Positions 1-12,211 of a stretch of 64,000 nt of DNA are shown piece by piece; the first letter of the stretch is position 1; every line of letters begins with the position of its first letter. Position numbers and translations under genes: made by a program. The DNA is taken from the NCBI GenBank assembly GCA_023313575.1, contig JAJTTP010000006.1, positions 434,001-498,000 on the forward strand, given 5' to 3'. Source of the stretch: Eutypella sp. D-1 (Eukaryota > Ascomycota > Sordariomycetes > Xylariales > Diatrypaceae). Below the pieces are notes generated by a model that was not told where the DNA came from, did no database searches, and saw only the letters and a program-made list of their open reading frames with translations.

Positions 1-559
1 GTATCTACTACTAAAGGTACAAAAGTACGGGTGGGGGGGAGAGCTCCTACTATGTTTGGACGAGTACTACAATACTATTGGCTGATGTCCGACTCCCGAA
101 GTCGAGCTTTTCAAGATAAGTTCAGGGGTTATGCAAGCGCGGGAGTGCAAACAAACCTGGCTACCGCATATGTAGGTGTATGTACGGAGTACCCGCCCGG
201 GCGTGTACATTAGCAAGTACATAATGCTTCATTCTCTGGATTCCAGCTTTGTTCTGCTTGCATATACATACATATCTGACGGGTATTCCATATCCACCCG
301 GGCGGACAGATTAACTTCCAACTGGAATGCGGGATGGAGTAATGGATTGATTGTACCTGCGCAAGTGGAAGAGGAGCCGTGGCATCTCGACGTTGACCGA
401 CCTCAAGGTTGTTATGGTGCTTACATACCGAGGTATGCGCGCTCTTTATTATTACATAGAAAAGATAGCATAACTGCCTAGCCTGCCTGACCTAAGTAAA
501 TATCAAAATACTTATATGTATGCGCGCATTTGCCTCCTTTTCCGTGCATTTCTTGTCCA

Positions 560-619
560 CTTAGGTATTGCCTAGGTACATACCTACATACCTAAGTACT
601 TATATACCAAGTAGGTAGT
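560..619. repeat. TACCTA/TAGGTA palindromic cluster
   Basis: About 60 bases with repeated CTTAGGTA, CCTAGGTA, TACCTACATA and CCTAAGTA words on both strands, so the stretch is close to its own reverse complement in several overlapping registers. The same word family recurs at many intergenic places in this window and is absent from the long exons I read. The function is unknown. Confidence 0.6.
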
Positions 620-1102
620 GAAAAATGTCGTCCGGACATCTTCCAAAGTCACACTTAACCACTAGAAAAGCATATCCGCATAACCACGAAGAGAGAAGCA
701 ACATTCACCAAGACTATTCTCACAACATCAAGAGGAGAGATGACTGGTACCTTTCCAAACGCTGATATAACGGTAGGACTGAATCAATACGTCGGCCCCT
801 CTTATTACCAGTGCAACTACCGAACGAATCCTAAAAAACGACCCCGTCCGGCCGGGCTACCCCCAGAACGGAAAATTGTTGTTGTTGGCCATAGCTCCTA
901 AAAGTAGGTGGTGGTAGCTCCTAGTTAGCTCCCGCACCCAAGCTGGCTGACAGGGCACTGGGGAGCCCTAGCAACCCAGGGCAACCACTGTCAACCAAAT
1001 CCAGCGAATCCCATCCCAAATCCCCAGCCAGCACATCACTCCAAAGGTACCTAGCTTGAGGTAGAGTTTACCTCAAAGTCGGTAAGCAGTTCACCGTCAA
1101 CT

Positions 1103-1146
1103 GGGTACCTGCCTGCATACTGTAGGTACTTACCTACTTAGGTAGA
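1103..1146. repeat. TACCTA/TAGGTA palindromic cluster
   Basis: Contains GGGTACCTGCCTG followed by TGTAGGTACTTACCTACTTAGGTAG. It belongs to the same degenerate palindrome family as 560-619 and lies ~540 bases upstream of the kinase start. Confidence 0.55.
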
Positions 1147-1680
1147 GGTGATTAGCCCGGGAAAAGCGACGACGGACGGGACGAACAATAATAATTAACT
1201 ACTACCTACCCCTAGTACCCGACTTACGGAGGTTGGAGGTAAGGGTATCTACGTAGGTATCCAATAATACCTCCGTCTCACCGTTATTATTATACCCGTT
1301 GCCGTCAACCTCGATGCTGGAGACAAATTTAACAATCAATTGATTTGTTTTCTTCTCAATTGCATTGTGATTTACCCCAAAACATCTCATCCTCTTACTC
1401 ATAAGTTTCCCGAGGTCGTGTTACCGACTAGTTTATCTTGTCTTGCGCTCGCTACCTAGGTACTTGAGTAAGGCATTCATTGTTGACAACCAAGTCGCAA
1501 ACCTAAGGTACCCCTGCCCGTTGCTGTCATTGGCGCCGATATCGAGTCGCAACCTGTTTATTGTTGACGTCTCTTCTTGTCTGGTCTCCCTCGCTTTTCT
1601 ATTATACGATACGAATATTGCGCCGTTACGCTCTCCCTCTCTATCTTTCGGGGACAGGTAACGCCACAACAGTTGACAAA

Positions 1681-4021
1681 ATGGCGGACGAGGCCATTGC
1701 CAGCCACTACCAGGTTCTTGAGGAACTGGGACGTAAGTAAACATCCATCTACCCTGAACGAACCCTGTCGCGACCGCAGGCGCAGGCGCATTGTTTCCTT
1801 CTTCAAGTTCATCTATGAGTATATAAATATGAAGCTAACCTTAGACCCTCATGCGGGGATTTACAGGTGGCAGCTTTGGCGTGGTTTACAAGGGCATCGA
1901 GAAAGCGACAGGGGAAGTTGTCGCTATCAAGCATGTAAGTTAATAAGGTCCTACCGCTGCTGCTAACCTGGCACCTGGCACCCGGCACCCGGCTAGCATC
2001 GCACGGCCTATACTATCCCGATGCGCCCAGCTAACCTAGTATCAATAGATTGACCTGGAATCTACCGATGACGATATCCAGGACATCCAGGCCGAGATAT
2101 CGGTCTTGAGTACATGCGCCAGCTCCTACGTCACGCGCTACAAAGCAAGTTTCCTGCGAGGTAGTAAGCTATGGATTGTCATGGAGTATCTTGGGGGCGG
2201 CTCATGCCTCGACTTGGTAAGAGGACCTCATCTCGCCCCACAGGATTTATGAAAGCAGCACAATCTAACAGACCAAATTTCCCTTTCGCGCAGCTGAAAC
2301 CAGAACCGTCCGTATTCAGCGAGACTCACATCGCAATTATCTGCCGTGAACTATTGCGCGGGCTCGAGTATTTGCACGCTGAGGGCAAGATACACCGGGA
2401 TATCAAAGCCGCCAATGTCCTGCTATCGGAATCTGGCAAGGTCAAGCTGGCCGACTTTGGCGTCGCTGCGCAGCTTACCAACATTAAGTCGCAACGGAAC
2501 ACCTTCGTCGGCACCCCGTTCTGGATGGCTCCCGAGGTCATCCAACAGGCGGGATATGACTTCAAGGCGGACATCTGGTCCCTGGGAATAACAGCCCTGG
2601 AGATGGCGAATGGAGAACCACCTCATGCCGCTCTCCACCCGATGAAGGCATTATTTCACATTCCGAAAAACCCTCCTCCGAGACTAGATGGCAATTTTAC
2701 CAAGGATTTTAAAGACTTCGTCGCCCATTGTCTGATGAAGGACCCAGACCGTCGACCGACGGCTAAGGAATTGCTCCGACACCGATTCGTCAGGACGGCG
2801 GGCAAGGTGGAGGCCCTGCAGGAGCTCATCGAGCGGCGGCGAAACTACGATGCGTTTAGGACCCGGAAGAGGAATAGGAACTTCTACCAGGAGACGCTGC
2901 ACACGATCTCGCCCAAGGACGAAGACGACGAGTGGGTCTTCGAGACCGTCAGGTCGGCTGCCCCGGCGAAGAAGACCGCCGTCCGGTCGCGGAAGCCCTC
3001 GTCCATCTTCGCCACGGAGGAGGCGCTGCGCCGGATGGAACTCAAGGACGCGCCGCTCCAGCCCTCGTCCCCGACCCCGATGACGGTCCGCAGATCCACC
3101 ACCCGCAGGCGGTCTGTGCTAGCGCAGGGGCAGGGCGCTGGCTCCATGCAGAGCCCGCCGGGGCCCGCAATACGGCGTCCCCTGCAGCCGGACATGTCCT
3201 TCGGAAATGCGGGCTCCTCCCAGCGCCTCTTCCGGCGCGTGCCGTCTGACGGCTCCAGCTCGGGCCAGATCTCGCCCCTCGGCACTAACCACGCGGAGGC
3301 GGGTGACGAGAACCGACAGCCCAACGCGGCGCCCGAGACGAACAGTAGCAGCAACAGTAGCAGCAACAGCAAGGAAGCGGCGCTGGGCCGACGCCTGTAT
3401 ACCAAGGCGCTCTACCCGACGCTCGCGGAGCTGCACGCGCAGACGTCGAACCTGGTCAAGAGGGAGGCCTTAGCCAAACTATCCGACGCCTTCGCCATCC
3501 TCGACGCCGTCGACCCCGAGGGCGCCTACCACCTCCTACATAACCTGAACGCGACCGTATCGCAGGACACCAAGCTATCAGGCGCGTTTCTACGGGGGAG
3601 CCCCCCTCCTCCTCCATCATCATCATCTGCTTCTTCTTTTTCTTCCCCTCCCCCGGCGAAAAAGGCGGACGCCGAGATGCCGGCCGGCACGGTGATCATC
3701 AAGAGCACGCCCACGAAGCAGACGCAGGCCCAGAGCCCGGCCAGACTGGTCATCGCATCCGGCAACCCGCATCTCAAGAGCCACCGGAGACGTCAGGGCA
3801 GTGTGGCCGTGTCCGATGGTGGCGGCAGCCCCGCCAAGGCTGGACCTGGCGGCGGCGGCGGCGGCGGTGCCCGGGAGAGGGTCGACGCCGAGAAGGCCGC
3901 CCTGCAGGCCAAGTATCCCGGCCGCGAGGCCCGCCCCGGCATGGAGCACGTCAAGCAGCTCTCCGACGTCCTCTACGGGCGTTGGGTCGACGGCCTGCGT
4001 CTCCGCTGGCCCAATGTTTGA
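1681..4021 (+). CDS. Ste20-family germinal-centre-type Ser/Thr kinase (Sid1/Nak1/MST-like)
   Basis: Four exons fit: 1681-1732, 1867-1934, 2049-2216 and 2294-4021, giving 671 residues with all phases matching. The N-terminal kinase domain has a glycine loop GRGSFGVVY (17-25), VAIK lysine 39, HRDIKAAN with catalytic Asp132, DFG at 150-152 and GTPFWMAPE (169-177), the activation-segment signature of GCK kinases. The remainder is largely disordered: Ser/Asn runs near 3340-3375, a Pro/Ser run near 3600-3650 and a Gly run near 3850. A helical segment at about 458-515 (LYPTLAELH...) probably contacts a partner. In fungi such kinases act upstream of NDR/LATS kinases in the septation or morphogenesis networks, with Cdc14-type or Mo25-type partners. 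I cannot decide between the Sid1, Nak1/POD-6 and MST-1 groups. The start ATG directly precedes a typical short N-terminus before the glycine loop. Confidence 0.93.
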
Positions 4022-4066
4022 GGCGAGACAGGGGGGGAGGAAGAAAAAGCACAGCGCGACTGTGGA

Positions 4067-4072
4067 AATAAA
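4067..4072 (+). terminator. Candidate poly(A) signal AATAAA of the kinase gene
   Basis: A perfect AATAAA lies 46 bases after the kinase stop codon. Fungal polyadenylation signals are loose, so this is only a position-based suggestion. Confidence 0.35.
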
Positions 4073-5050
4073 TGCGTGATGAGGATCGGTATATGGGGCG
4101 TATGTCATGCGCAACGGAGCGATATTGGGGCTCTTCATGTCTGAATACATGTATGATATGTGGTTGCAAGTGTTTTTACTCAGGACGGGGGGATTTCCTC
4201 ACCTCTGTTTTTGTCTTTCTGATTTTATCATGGTGCTATCTATGTCACTGGCCGGGTTGGGCGATGGGTGGGCGTACATGGCACAAATCTTGTTTTTCCT
4301 TCTGACTTTTTCCTCTTATAAGGCGTTAGTCAAGTTTGTGCGCCAGGAAGAGAAAGAAAGTGTCTATTAGGGTTCATTTTGGGCTATTAGTCTGATTTTT
4401 GTTTGTTTGCCTTTTACTTGGTTTGGTAGTTATCAAGAGAAGATTGGATGGAGGAACAGGTGGTGTTAGGCCGGCTCCCGTAGAGAAACTCGTTATTACA
4501 TGGGACTCGGCGTCCCCCCCCCCCTTTAAGACTATCAAACTGGTTCTGTCTCTTTACAACTTGATGTTTTACAGAATATTGGCTCGACATAATACTTGAA
4601 TGCTGCTTAAATGCATACCCCTATGACCTTGGGCTCTGATTGGATGTAACTCATAACTCAAAGCCTTCCTACTAACCCCTAGAGCTCTAGGCCACTACTG
4701 ACCTGGGCACAGGTACTAATAACAAATGATAAACGTTGTAGCTACCCCACGTCGCGCCCTGTAAAAAAAAGCGCGTCTGGCAACCGCAAGCTTGACATTC
4801 AGCGGCCCTGGGGAAGCTCTACCTAAACGTTCAAAAAGCTTACTTAGTAGGTAACTACACAACCACAGACTTTCTAACTTCATGCTCACTAAGACCTTAC
4901 GATTAAACAGACATATGCAAACGACCTCCCGACCTCCATGACAATCATCCTTTCCTACTTGTACTGAGGTCTCATCCTAATCTTTGTGATCAATATCTTG
5001 TGATAATCTCGTGATACTCTCGTGGTATTCTTTCCTTGGACTCCCCATCA

Positions 5051-5068
5051 ATGTACTGCCGGCGGTAG
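5051..5068 (+). promoter_or_regulatory. Minimal upstream ORF directly before cdc16
   Basis: ATG TAC TGC CGG CGG TAG encodes five residues and stops two bases before the cdc16 ATG at 5071, in a different frame. If transcription starts upstream of 5051, ribosomes would meet this ORF first and could reinitiate on the main start. The transcript start is not known from the sequence. Confidence 0.4.
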
Positions 5069-5070
5069 TT

Positions 5071-6891
5071 ATGGAGAGTTTCCTCCGGGAATGGAGGCAA
5101 GATGCCCTCAACAAGGCTCAATATGAATCTGCCATCTTCATAGGAGACAAACTCCTGGCTTTGACCAGTTCGTTCTGTCCTATCTATACCCTATCCTATC
5201 CTGTCATCCTGTCATATCGTGCCTTATTTTCATTCTCTCTCCCCCCCCTCGCCGTTTACCGCATCGCTAACCCGTTCTTATTATATCTCGTCGTATCTCT
5301 ATAACTAGATGATGATAATGATGCTTTCTGGCTTGCGCAAGTCCACTTCGCCACCGGGAATTATACGAGAGCTCAATCTTTCCTGTCCAAACAAGACCTG
5401 ATCGCCCGAAACCCCTCTTGCCGGTATCTAGCAGCTCACTGCTTCATCAAACAGTCTAGATTCGAAGAAGCCCTCACGATCCTCGGAGAACGCAACCCCA
5501 CCCATCTCATTTCCAACCCGGCGAACAGGCGTAAGGTACAACATACTAGCGGTCGATCCACGGCATCTAACCATGGTAAAGGTGCCGCGAGACTTCAAGA
5601 TAGGAGGGTCGAGTTCTCCGAGGAGGAGATCGCCAATAGGCGTTATGAAGCTGCCATGTGTTTTCTGAGGGGCATCTGCTACGCCAAACAAAACGCCTTC
5701 GACCGTGCCAAGGAGTGTTACAAGGATGCTGTCCGGGTTGATGTCCAGTGTTTCGAGGCTTTTCAGCAGCTGATGAAGAACTCCCTCATGTCTCCCGATG
5801 AGGAGTGGCAGTTTCTGGAGTCTCTTGACTTCGATTCTATCACTGTAGCCGGCGACCCTACGTCGTCACAGGAAGCCGCCGAGTTTACAAGAATGCTCTA
5901 TACCACCCGACTTTCCAAATATCGCAACCCTGACGCCTTCACTTCCGCCTGCGAGACCCTCTCTACCCACTACAACCTCTCCTCCAACCCTGATCTGCGC
6001 CTGGCTCAGGCTGATCTCCTCTACACCCAGTGTAGGTACAAGGACGCTCTCGCTATCACCGAGTCTGTCCTGCAGGAGGACAAATATAACTTTATCATAT
6101 ACCCCCTACACCTGGCCTGCCTATACGAACTCAAGATGAAGAACGTCCTCTTCCTCGTGGCCCATGACCTGGCCGACAACCACCCCGAGGAGCCCTGCAC
6201 CTGGCTCGCCGTGGGCATATACTACTTTTCCATCGACAAGATCGCCGAGGCGCGGCGGTACTTTAGCAAGGCGAGCATGATGGACGCACACTTCGGGCCG
6301 GCCTGGATCGGGTTTGCCCACACCTTCGCGGCCGAGGGGGAGCACGATCAGGCCATCTCAGCCTACTCGACGGCGGCGCGGCTGTTCATGGGCACCCACC
6401 TGCCGCAGGTGTTCCTGGGGATGCAGAACCACGCGCTGAACAACATGACGCTAGCGGACGAGTTCCTGCGGACGGCCTACGGCCTGTGCAAGACGGACCC
6501 CCTCCTGCTCAACGAGATGGGCGTCGTGTACTACCACCAGGACCGGCCGGGGGAGGCGGCGCAGCTCTTCCGGCGCGCCCTCGAGGTCGCCGACGACATC
6601 GACGCCGAGCCCCAGGCCTGGCTGTCGGCGCGCACGAATCTCGCGCACGCCCTGCGCCGCGCCCGCCGTTACGAGGAGGCCCTCGACGAGTTCGACGAGG
6701 TCCTCCGCCTCGGCGGCAAGGACGCCGCCGTCTTCGCCGCCAAGGGCCTCATCTTCATGGAGCTCGGCCGCCCCGAGGATGCTATCGAGGTCCTCCACCG
6801 CGCCCTCGCCGTCCACCCCCAGGACCCCATCGCCACCGAGCTCCTCAACAAGGCCCTCGAGGAGACCGCCGGGTCCCTGGGCCTGGATTAG
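5071..6891 (+). CDS. cdc16: Anaphase-promoting complex TPR subunit Cdc16/Cut9 (APC6)
   Basis: Two exons, 5071-5167 and 5309-6891, give 559 residues. The 141-base intron has donor GTTCGT, a GCTAAC branch point and acceptor CTAG; splicing makes LLALTNDDNDAFWLAQVHF, typical of the Cdc16 N-terminus. The rest is a superhelix of tetratricopeptide repeats, with ERNPTHLIS then CFLRGICYAKQNAFDRAKECYKDAV, the diagnostic GPAWIGFAHTFAAEGEHDQA segment and C-terminal repeats up to LHRALAVHPQDPIATELL. Cdc16 is a core scaffold of the APC/C ubiquitin ligase, which drives destruction of cyclin B and securin in mitosis. Length is slightly short because the family's usual C-terminal tail is almost absent: the protein stops soon after the last repeat. 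Third-position GC rises sharply towards the 3' end. A five-codon uORF abuts the start. Confidence 0.95.
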
Positions 6892-9800
6892 TGCGTTCAT
6901 GGAGACGAGGACGAGAGGGGGTGAAATAACGAAGTAACTAGCTAGCGGTATCACTTGCGTCTGGTTCGATTCGGAAATAGCATTACATACGCACGCAACT
7001 ACCCCAGTTTACGTAGCTGGTGTAGACTGACTGGCCTACCCGAGATATTCTATCTACATAGGTTACGTTCGAAGCACGTGTGCATGTATGTCTTGTCGGC
7101 CTGGCTGGACCTGTCCTGAGGATATAGGAGAGGAGGGGAGACGAGAAGACTCGGTGCGAGTAGGCCACTACTACGCCGCCGGCTAAGCTCTGAAGAGCTC
7201 CCAGTCGACGCGTAAGGGACAGAAGGAATGTGCTCACGCTCACGCTTATTTTCACCTGGGAAAAAAAATACAATTACGGTGGGAGGAGGGATATGGACTA
7301 CTCACGAAGTATGAATGATTTGGGTTCCTATGGTAGCCGTGTGTGTCCCGTGAAATATTAGCGTTACTGCCCTGTTTCCCCATTCTCGCTCAAGCGCCGC
7401 GCTCGACTTACTATGTCATCGCTTCTTACTATATACACTGCTAAGTGCATTTTAGTCGGGTTCTATCAATGGGCGGGATTCAGAGCAGCTGCGGCTATTC
7501 ATATACAACTCCCCCGCCCCAACCCCTTTTACTCCGCAAACCGACGGCGAGGGGAGGCGGATACTACCCAGGGCTATCTCGCGCGGCTCCGTGATCATTG
7601 CCTTATGATGTATGGATGTGTCTCCGCAGCATACTGGGGTATTTAGGAACATGTTTCTTATCTTGATCCCCACCCGACGTAGAAACCGGGACCTACAGCC
7701 ACCGCGCAGGATCAATGACAATGATAGTCATCTTGGTAGTGACCTATGTAGCCATGTACATGGTAGGCCGATACCGACACATACATACACACCCCCGGCC
7801 GGCGGACCAGCGTATATAATACATAAGGTATACAGTATATACATATATGTGTACTTAGGTATGGATAACCACCGACTTACCCTTCCTCCATACCTGTCCT
7901 CCCGGCCCCCCATCCCCCCCTTTTTACCGTCGAGACTCCAAACAATTCAAGACGACTTGGAAGGACACTTCGATGCACGTGTCCTGTTGTGAACTTCACT
8001 ATCAGGTTTGTGCTGCATCAACTTAGGCCATGCAGGTACGGACTGATCCGGCAAACCCGACGATGATCCTAGATAAATCAATCCAACCCACAGAGCGCAA
8101 AGCGCGCACAAAGAGAAAGAAATAAAAGAGCCAATGGGGGGGGCGTGGCAGGAAACATTTCTAGAATTCCAATAGAACGTAAAGACACACCCGTCGGATA
8201 GCAAACAACAGAGTCTCGACTGCATTTTATGATTCCTAATTACCTCTACTCTACTATGTTACAGCCTCCCGACCTATCCGCCTCACCGTTGTGGCTCGAT
8301 ATCCGCATCGTACGAATTCGTCAGCAGGCGGGCATTTTATGTACGTATGGGTGTGGTGTGAACCCCCCCCTGATCCGTATATATAGGAGGAGCGTCTATC
8401 AACATATGGAGTGTGCCGCATATACATATATAACTTGGAAGTTTGCGCGAAATTTTGACAGCAAAGCGCGCCTTACGGAAGTTGCGGATCGTAGTCCAGC
8501 GTAGATCTTGCTTTCGGTATTTCCTGTATGTATGTACATCACATCATCCACCCTTACCTACTACCTACGTGGACATGCATTTGAGCGAGTTTGGTATGGG
8601 TATGGTATGGTACTGTCTATCTATCACCCATGAAATGCCCGACTTATCAATAGAATTAATCAAGCTCTACTACTGCAAACTGCAACCTGCTAGTGTGCGG
8701 CATACTATCCTCGAGGAGGAAGGAAAAGGGGGAAGAAGGGTAGAAAGGGAACAGAGACCGGGGGGAAGAACGGGGAAAGAAAAGGAAGAAGAGAAAAACG
8801 ACACATCATGTGTCATTATCACATCGGGAATATACGATAGATTCTTACGTTAGCATACTTTTGAACCTACCTAACCCTGAAACATAACGGTAAACCCAAG
8901 CTTGTTGTCAACAGCATAACCAAATTTCGCAAGCCCGACTACAACGGTAATAGTTAGTTAGTTTAGTTGACTGGGCTGCTTGCTCCTCCGAGCTCCACGA
9001 ACCGGCGCCGAGGTTTGCCATCGGTTCATCGTACCGAAGCGTGCTCCTTCCTACTTTTCATTATTTCTCTGCTATGCCTGCCTGCCTTGCTTGCCTCCCT
9101 CCCTGCCAAGTTAGTGTGAACCCGCACAAACGAGAACCCCCGGATTGGGATTCGGATCCAATGAGCGAAAGGGGTGGGGGGCCGGAGGGACAAAGTAAAG
9201 GGGGGGGAGGGATACCGCGCAGGGAAGGGTGGATTGGAAATCCTGATTGGTTGGATCTGCCAGCTAGGTTTTTTGGTCTTCGGTTTAATTTTTTTTTTCT
9301 TTTTTGAGGCTCTCGCCATGCCGAGCCCCATGCCAATGCCATGCGATAGACTACGAGGAAAAGACGTCACTCTTCCCCACCCAGGACTGGGGGGCTTCGT
9401 TATTACCTAGGATAGGTATAATGCCTTGACTTTTTAGTCTAGGTAGTTAGGGGGAGAGGGAGGATCTTTTTTAGGTTCCTTTCTTCCTTTCCTTCTCAAC
9501 TTCTTCAATTTCTCACACCCCTTTCCCTGTTTGAGTCGAATTGTGCGGAGCAAACAAGGGTTTGGAATGCGAGCGGTGGGGTTCTTTAAGGTGGGTGGGT
9601 TCCTTCCGAATCTCGAATCGCACGATAGAATGAACTACTGGTTTTATCTATCGTATCTGGGTTCTTTGAAGTGGTGATGATAGAAGAGGAAAGAGAAAAA
9701 AATAGTCGAGAATCACTTGGCAGTATAATCGCCTCCGTATTTATAGTATATCATTTATTCCGTTTGATAACCAATAACCCAGTGATGCTGAGGAGGTCCA

Positions 9801-12211
9801 GCACATAGGTAGGCGACACGATGGGCGACCTGTTCTATAAAAGTATCCTCCTCTCCTTGGCCCCCAACCCCCTGAATCCGAGGCTCTGCTACTAGCTAGT
9901 CAGCTACATACATACCGGGAGTGCTATAACAACGGGTGCTATGCACTTAAATATATTCTCCAGGGCTATAGTCGATCTCCGCGGTCAATAATTGCAATTC
10001 GCAACTTCCGTTATGTTTCATGCCCGGCGCCCCTAATCTCCATCCCCATGGACTAAGCAAACTATCTGTACCCATTTACCTTGAATGACTTGCCCAGCTT
10101 TTTTCGTCCTCCGCAACCCTCCCGATCCTGGTAGTAGTACAACTACACGTCTGGATACTGTAGTTGGACTAGAAAAAGTCCGTGCCAAACGAAGGACTTG
10201 GCCGTGCGGAATCCCCTCCGCCCTTTCGCCCAACACGCCCTCCTCACCCCGGGGCCGAGTTAACAATCCTGGATACTTCCAGAGCTTACAAAGCGCAATT
10301 ATAGACAAGGGAGGAGGATTATGTATCTGCACCAGATTATCTTAGTTTATACCCCACAAACCCGAACTTGACGTGACCAAACTTACCAACTTATGTATCA
10401 TTTACCCATGTGGCCCAATATGTCGCGGTGTGTTTGCTGGCTGCGCGCGCCGCCTACAGTATATACGGCATGTATACATGCGGCGTGCTTGATGTCGGAC
10501 AATGGGTAGGTTGGTCGGTTCGTCCGTAAAAAGGAGTTGTTGGTGATCCGGTAGTTTGGGCGTCGGGAATTGCGGTTCTGCACAATTGCCACCCCTGCAA
10601 CCGTTTGCCAGGTTAGGTAGGCAGTAGTAGCGGTGGTAGTGGTAGTAGTTATCATGTGGTACGGCACGTATGCCGTGTAGGTAGTAGTTTGTTAGCGGGC
10701 CTATAGAACTATTCTCGAACTAGACACCACGACCGTTTAGGTAGGACGATGAAGATGCGATCATTTGCACCTAACCATTATGAATACTATGACCATAGCA
10801 AGGGAGATCTAACGAATTGGGCACGTTAAGGGAATCCCGGACCTCCCGAACGAAGAAGTGTAAGTAGAGTGCAGAAAAGAACCTTGGTTCTCGTTTGACT
10901 ACACACGTAGCGCAACACAGTTGGAAAACAGAAGCAGCAGCTTCGTGCGTATTTTTGAGGGGGTTCGCCTCGGTGTCTCGGACGTAAGAAGCAGGCAGTC
11001 TTTGCATTTCCATCTCCCCATTCTACGGCTTACTTACCTTACCTACTCACCTACCTACAACGGGCAAGTTTAACTATGCAGTTTACGTATGTAGGGATGG
11101 AGCCAACTATCTGGGATTATAACTGCTTTGGGGCTACCGAACCGAGATATGGGAACTTAATCAAGCTTTCGTGGCTTTTACAATAGCATCATCCTAACTC
11201 GGAGATAATGTAGGTTATATCCAGGCCGATGGATATACGGACGTTCCCAAAAAGGTATACTAATATAAGTGGAATCGATGATGACGTGCAGCTCCTTACG
11301 ATCACGTGTGTTACAACATGTATGTAATACCGAATATGAACATGCTACTAACCCAAAAGATCCAGTAAAGACAGAGGAATGGGACCGAAACGAGCAAACA
11401 GTCTCAATCTTTGGGAGAAAATAGGCGCCGAATTTGTCCATTATAAATTGTATACGTATAGTGATACTTCGTGCAAGTGTTGGGCATGATGATGATTGGG
11501 ATTTTTGGTCTACGGACTAAATGCTACTACTACTGCTTGTGCGATAAGTTAGGGGGGATATAGGGGTATAACGCTTTTTCCATAGGGGTCCAAAAAAACA
11601 ACGCAAGTAGCCAAAAAACCAAGCAAGGGCTTGGTTAGGTCTCTCCCTCCCTTTCCTCCTCTAGCTAGAGACCAAACAGATAAAAATGAGTTGGGGAGAA
11701 CAAGAATTTGCATATAATCAAAACAGGACCATGCTCTGCCCCCCCTAAGCTTATGTCATGTCGTACAAGATTTTGGTGCTTTCTTCATTCCGACAGTAAC
11801 GACATTGTACATGGTGATAAACATTGTCGGGTCGGTTCGGGTCGCATCGCGCATTCACCCATGATATGATGATGATGATACTGATGCTGGTATTGATTGT
11901 CATTGATGATGATGTCGAATTTTCCTGGTCGAACACGCCCAGGAAAGCAACCGCTATGCAAGAAACGTGAAAAGGCCGTGGTAGATCGGTTGGTAGATCA
12001 AGTATTATCGTAAAACAGCAGCAACGTTGCTGCAATCAGTTCGGTCGTAACGGGTCATGATGGGCAATTACAAGTCTCAGACGGTACGGCGAAGTGGGCG
12101 CATTGTGTGCTGTCCTAGGAGACCGCCGCATCTCGAGAATGAACAAAAGTTCAACGAGGGGTGGGGGGGGAAAGACAGGGTGGTTTGTTCCCCATCATCT
12201 AACACCGACGG
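6892..12211. other. 5.3-kb gene-poor interval between convergent cdc16 and the PH-protein gene
   Basis: No gene supported. Open frames here (up to ~140 codons, for example near 8443-8853 and 9026-9370) are rich in K, R, P or homopolymers, many lack an ATG start, and none shows a protein family signature. The stretch at 9470-9540 is a pyrimidine-rich CTTCTCAACTTCTTCAATTTC tract, like a fungal 5' leader, but no start of a coding exon follows it. ATGATGATG-type triplet repeats occur near 11865-11915. I see no tRNA B-box in a convincing context. Confidence 0.5.

Larger units (their letters stand above)
1..1680. other. Intergenic region and leader of the Ste20-type kinase gene
   Basis: No convincing coding frame on either strand; the open frames here are short and unlike proteins. 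Two clusters of TACCTA/TAGGTA palindromes lie at about 560-619 and 1103-1146. The last ~240 bases before the kinase start contain no ATG, which fits a clean 5' leader. Neither a TATA box nor a transcription start can be assigned from sequence alone. Confidence 0.6.
4022..5070. other. Intergenic region between kinase and cdc16
   Basis: Holds the kinase 3' untranslated region and the cdc16 promoter and leader. Short open frames (about 60-90 codons) have no recognisable protein character. A C10 run lies at about 4515-4524. A five-codon upstream ORF ends just before cdc16 (separate entry). Confidence 0.6.

Noticed and set aside
2884..3405. 173-codon minus-strand frame inside the kinase tail
   Set aside because: Poly-Leu arises from the reverse complement of the Ser/Asn-coding AGC repeats. 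The kinase frame on the plus strand is certain.
3623..4150. 175-codon minus-strand frame at the kinase 3' end
   Set aside because: Overlaps the end of a well-supported gene antisense, with low-complexity composition and no family.
6451..6954. 167-codon minus-strand frame over the 3' half of cdc16
   Set aside because: A shadow of GC-rich TPR codons on the other strand. Composition is Gly/Glu/Leu-biased without motifs, and the plus strand clearly encodes Cdc16.
9026..9370. Overlapping long frames on both strands near 9.0-9.4 kb
   Set aside because: They arise from G-rich, C-rich and poly-T tracts. Lys and Pro runs are compositional, not domain-like.
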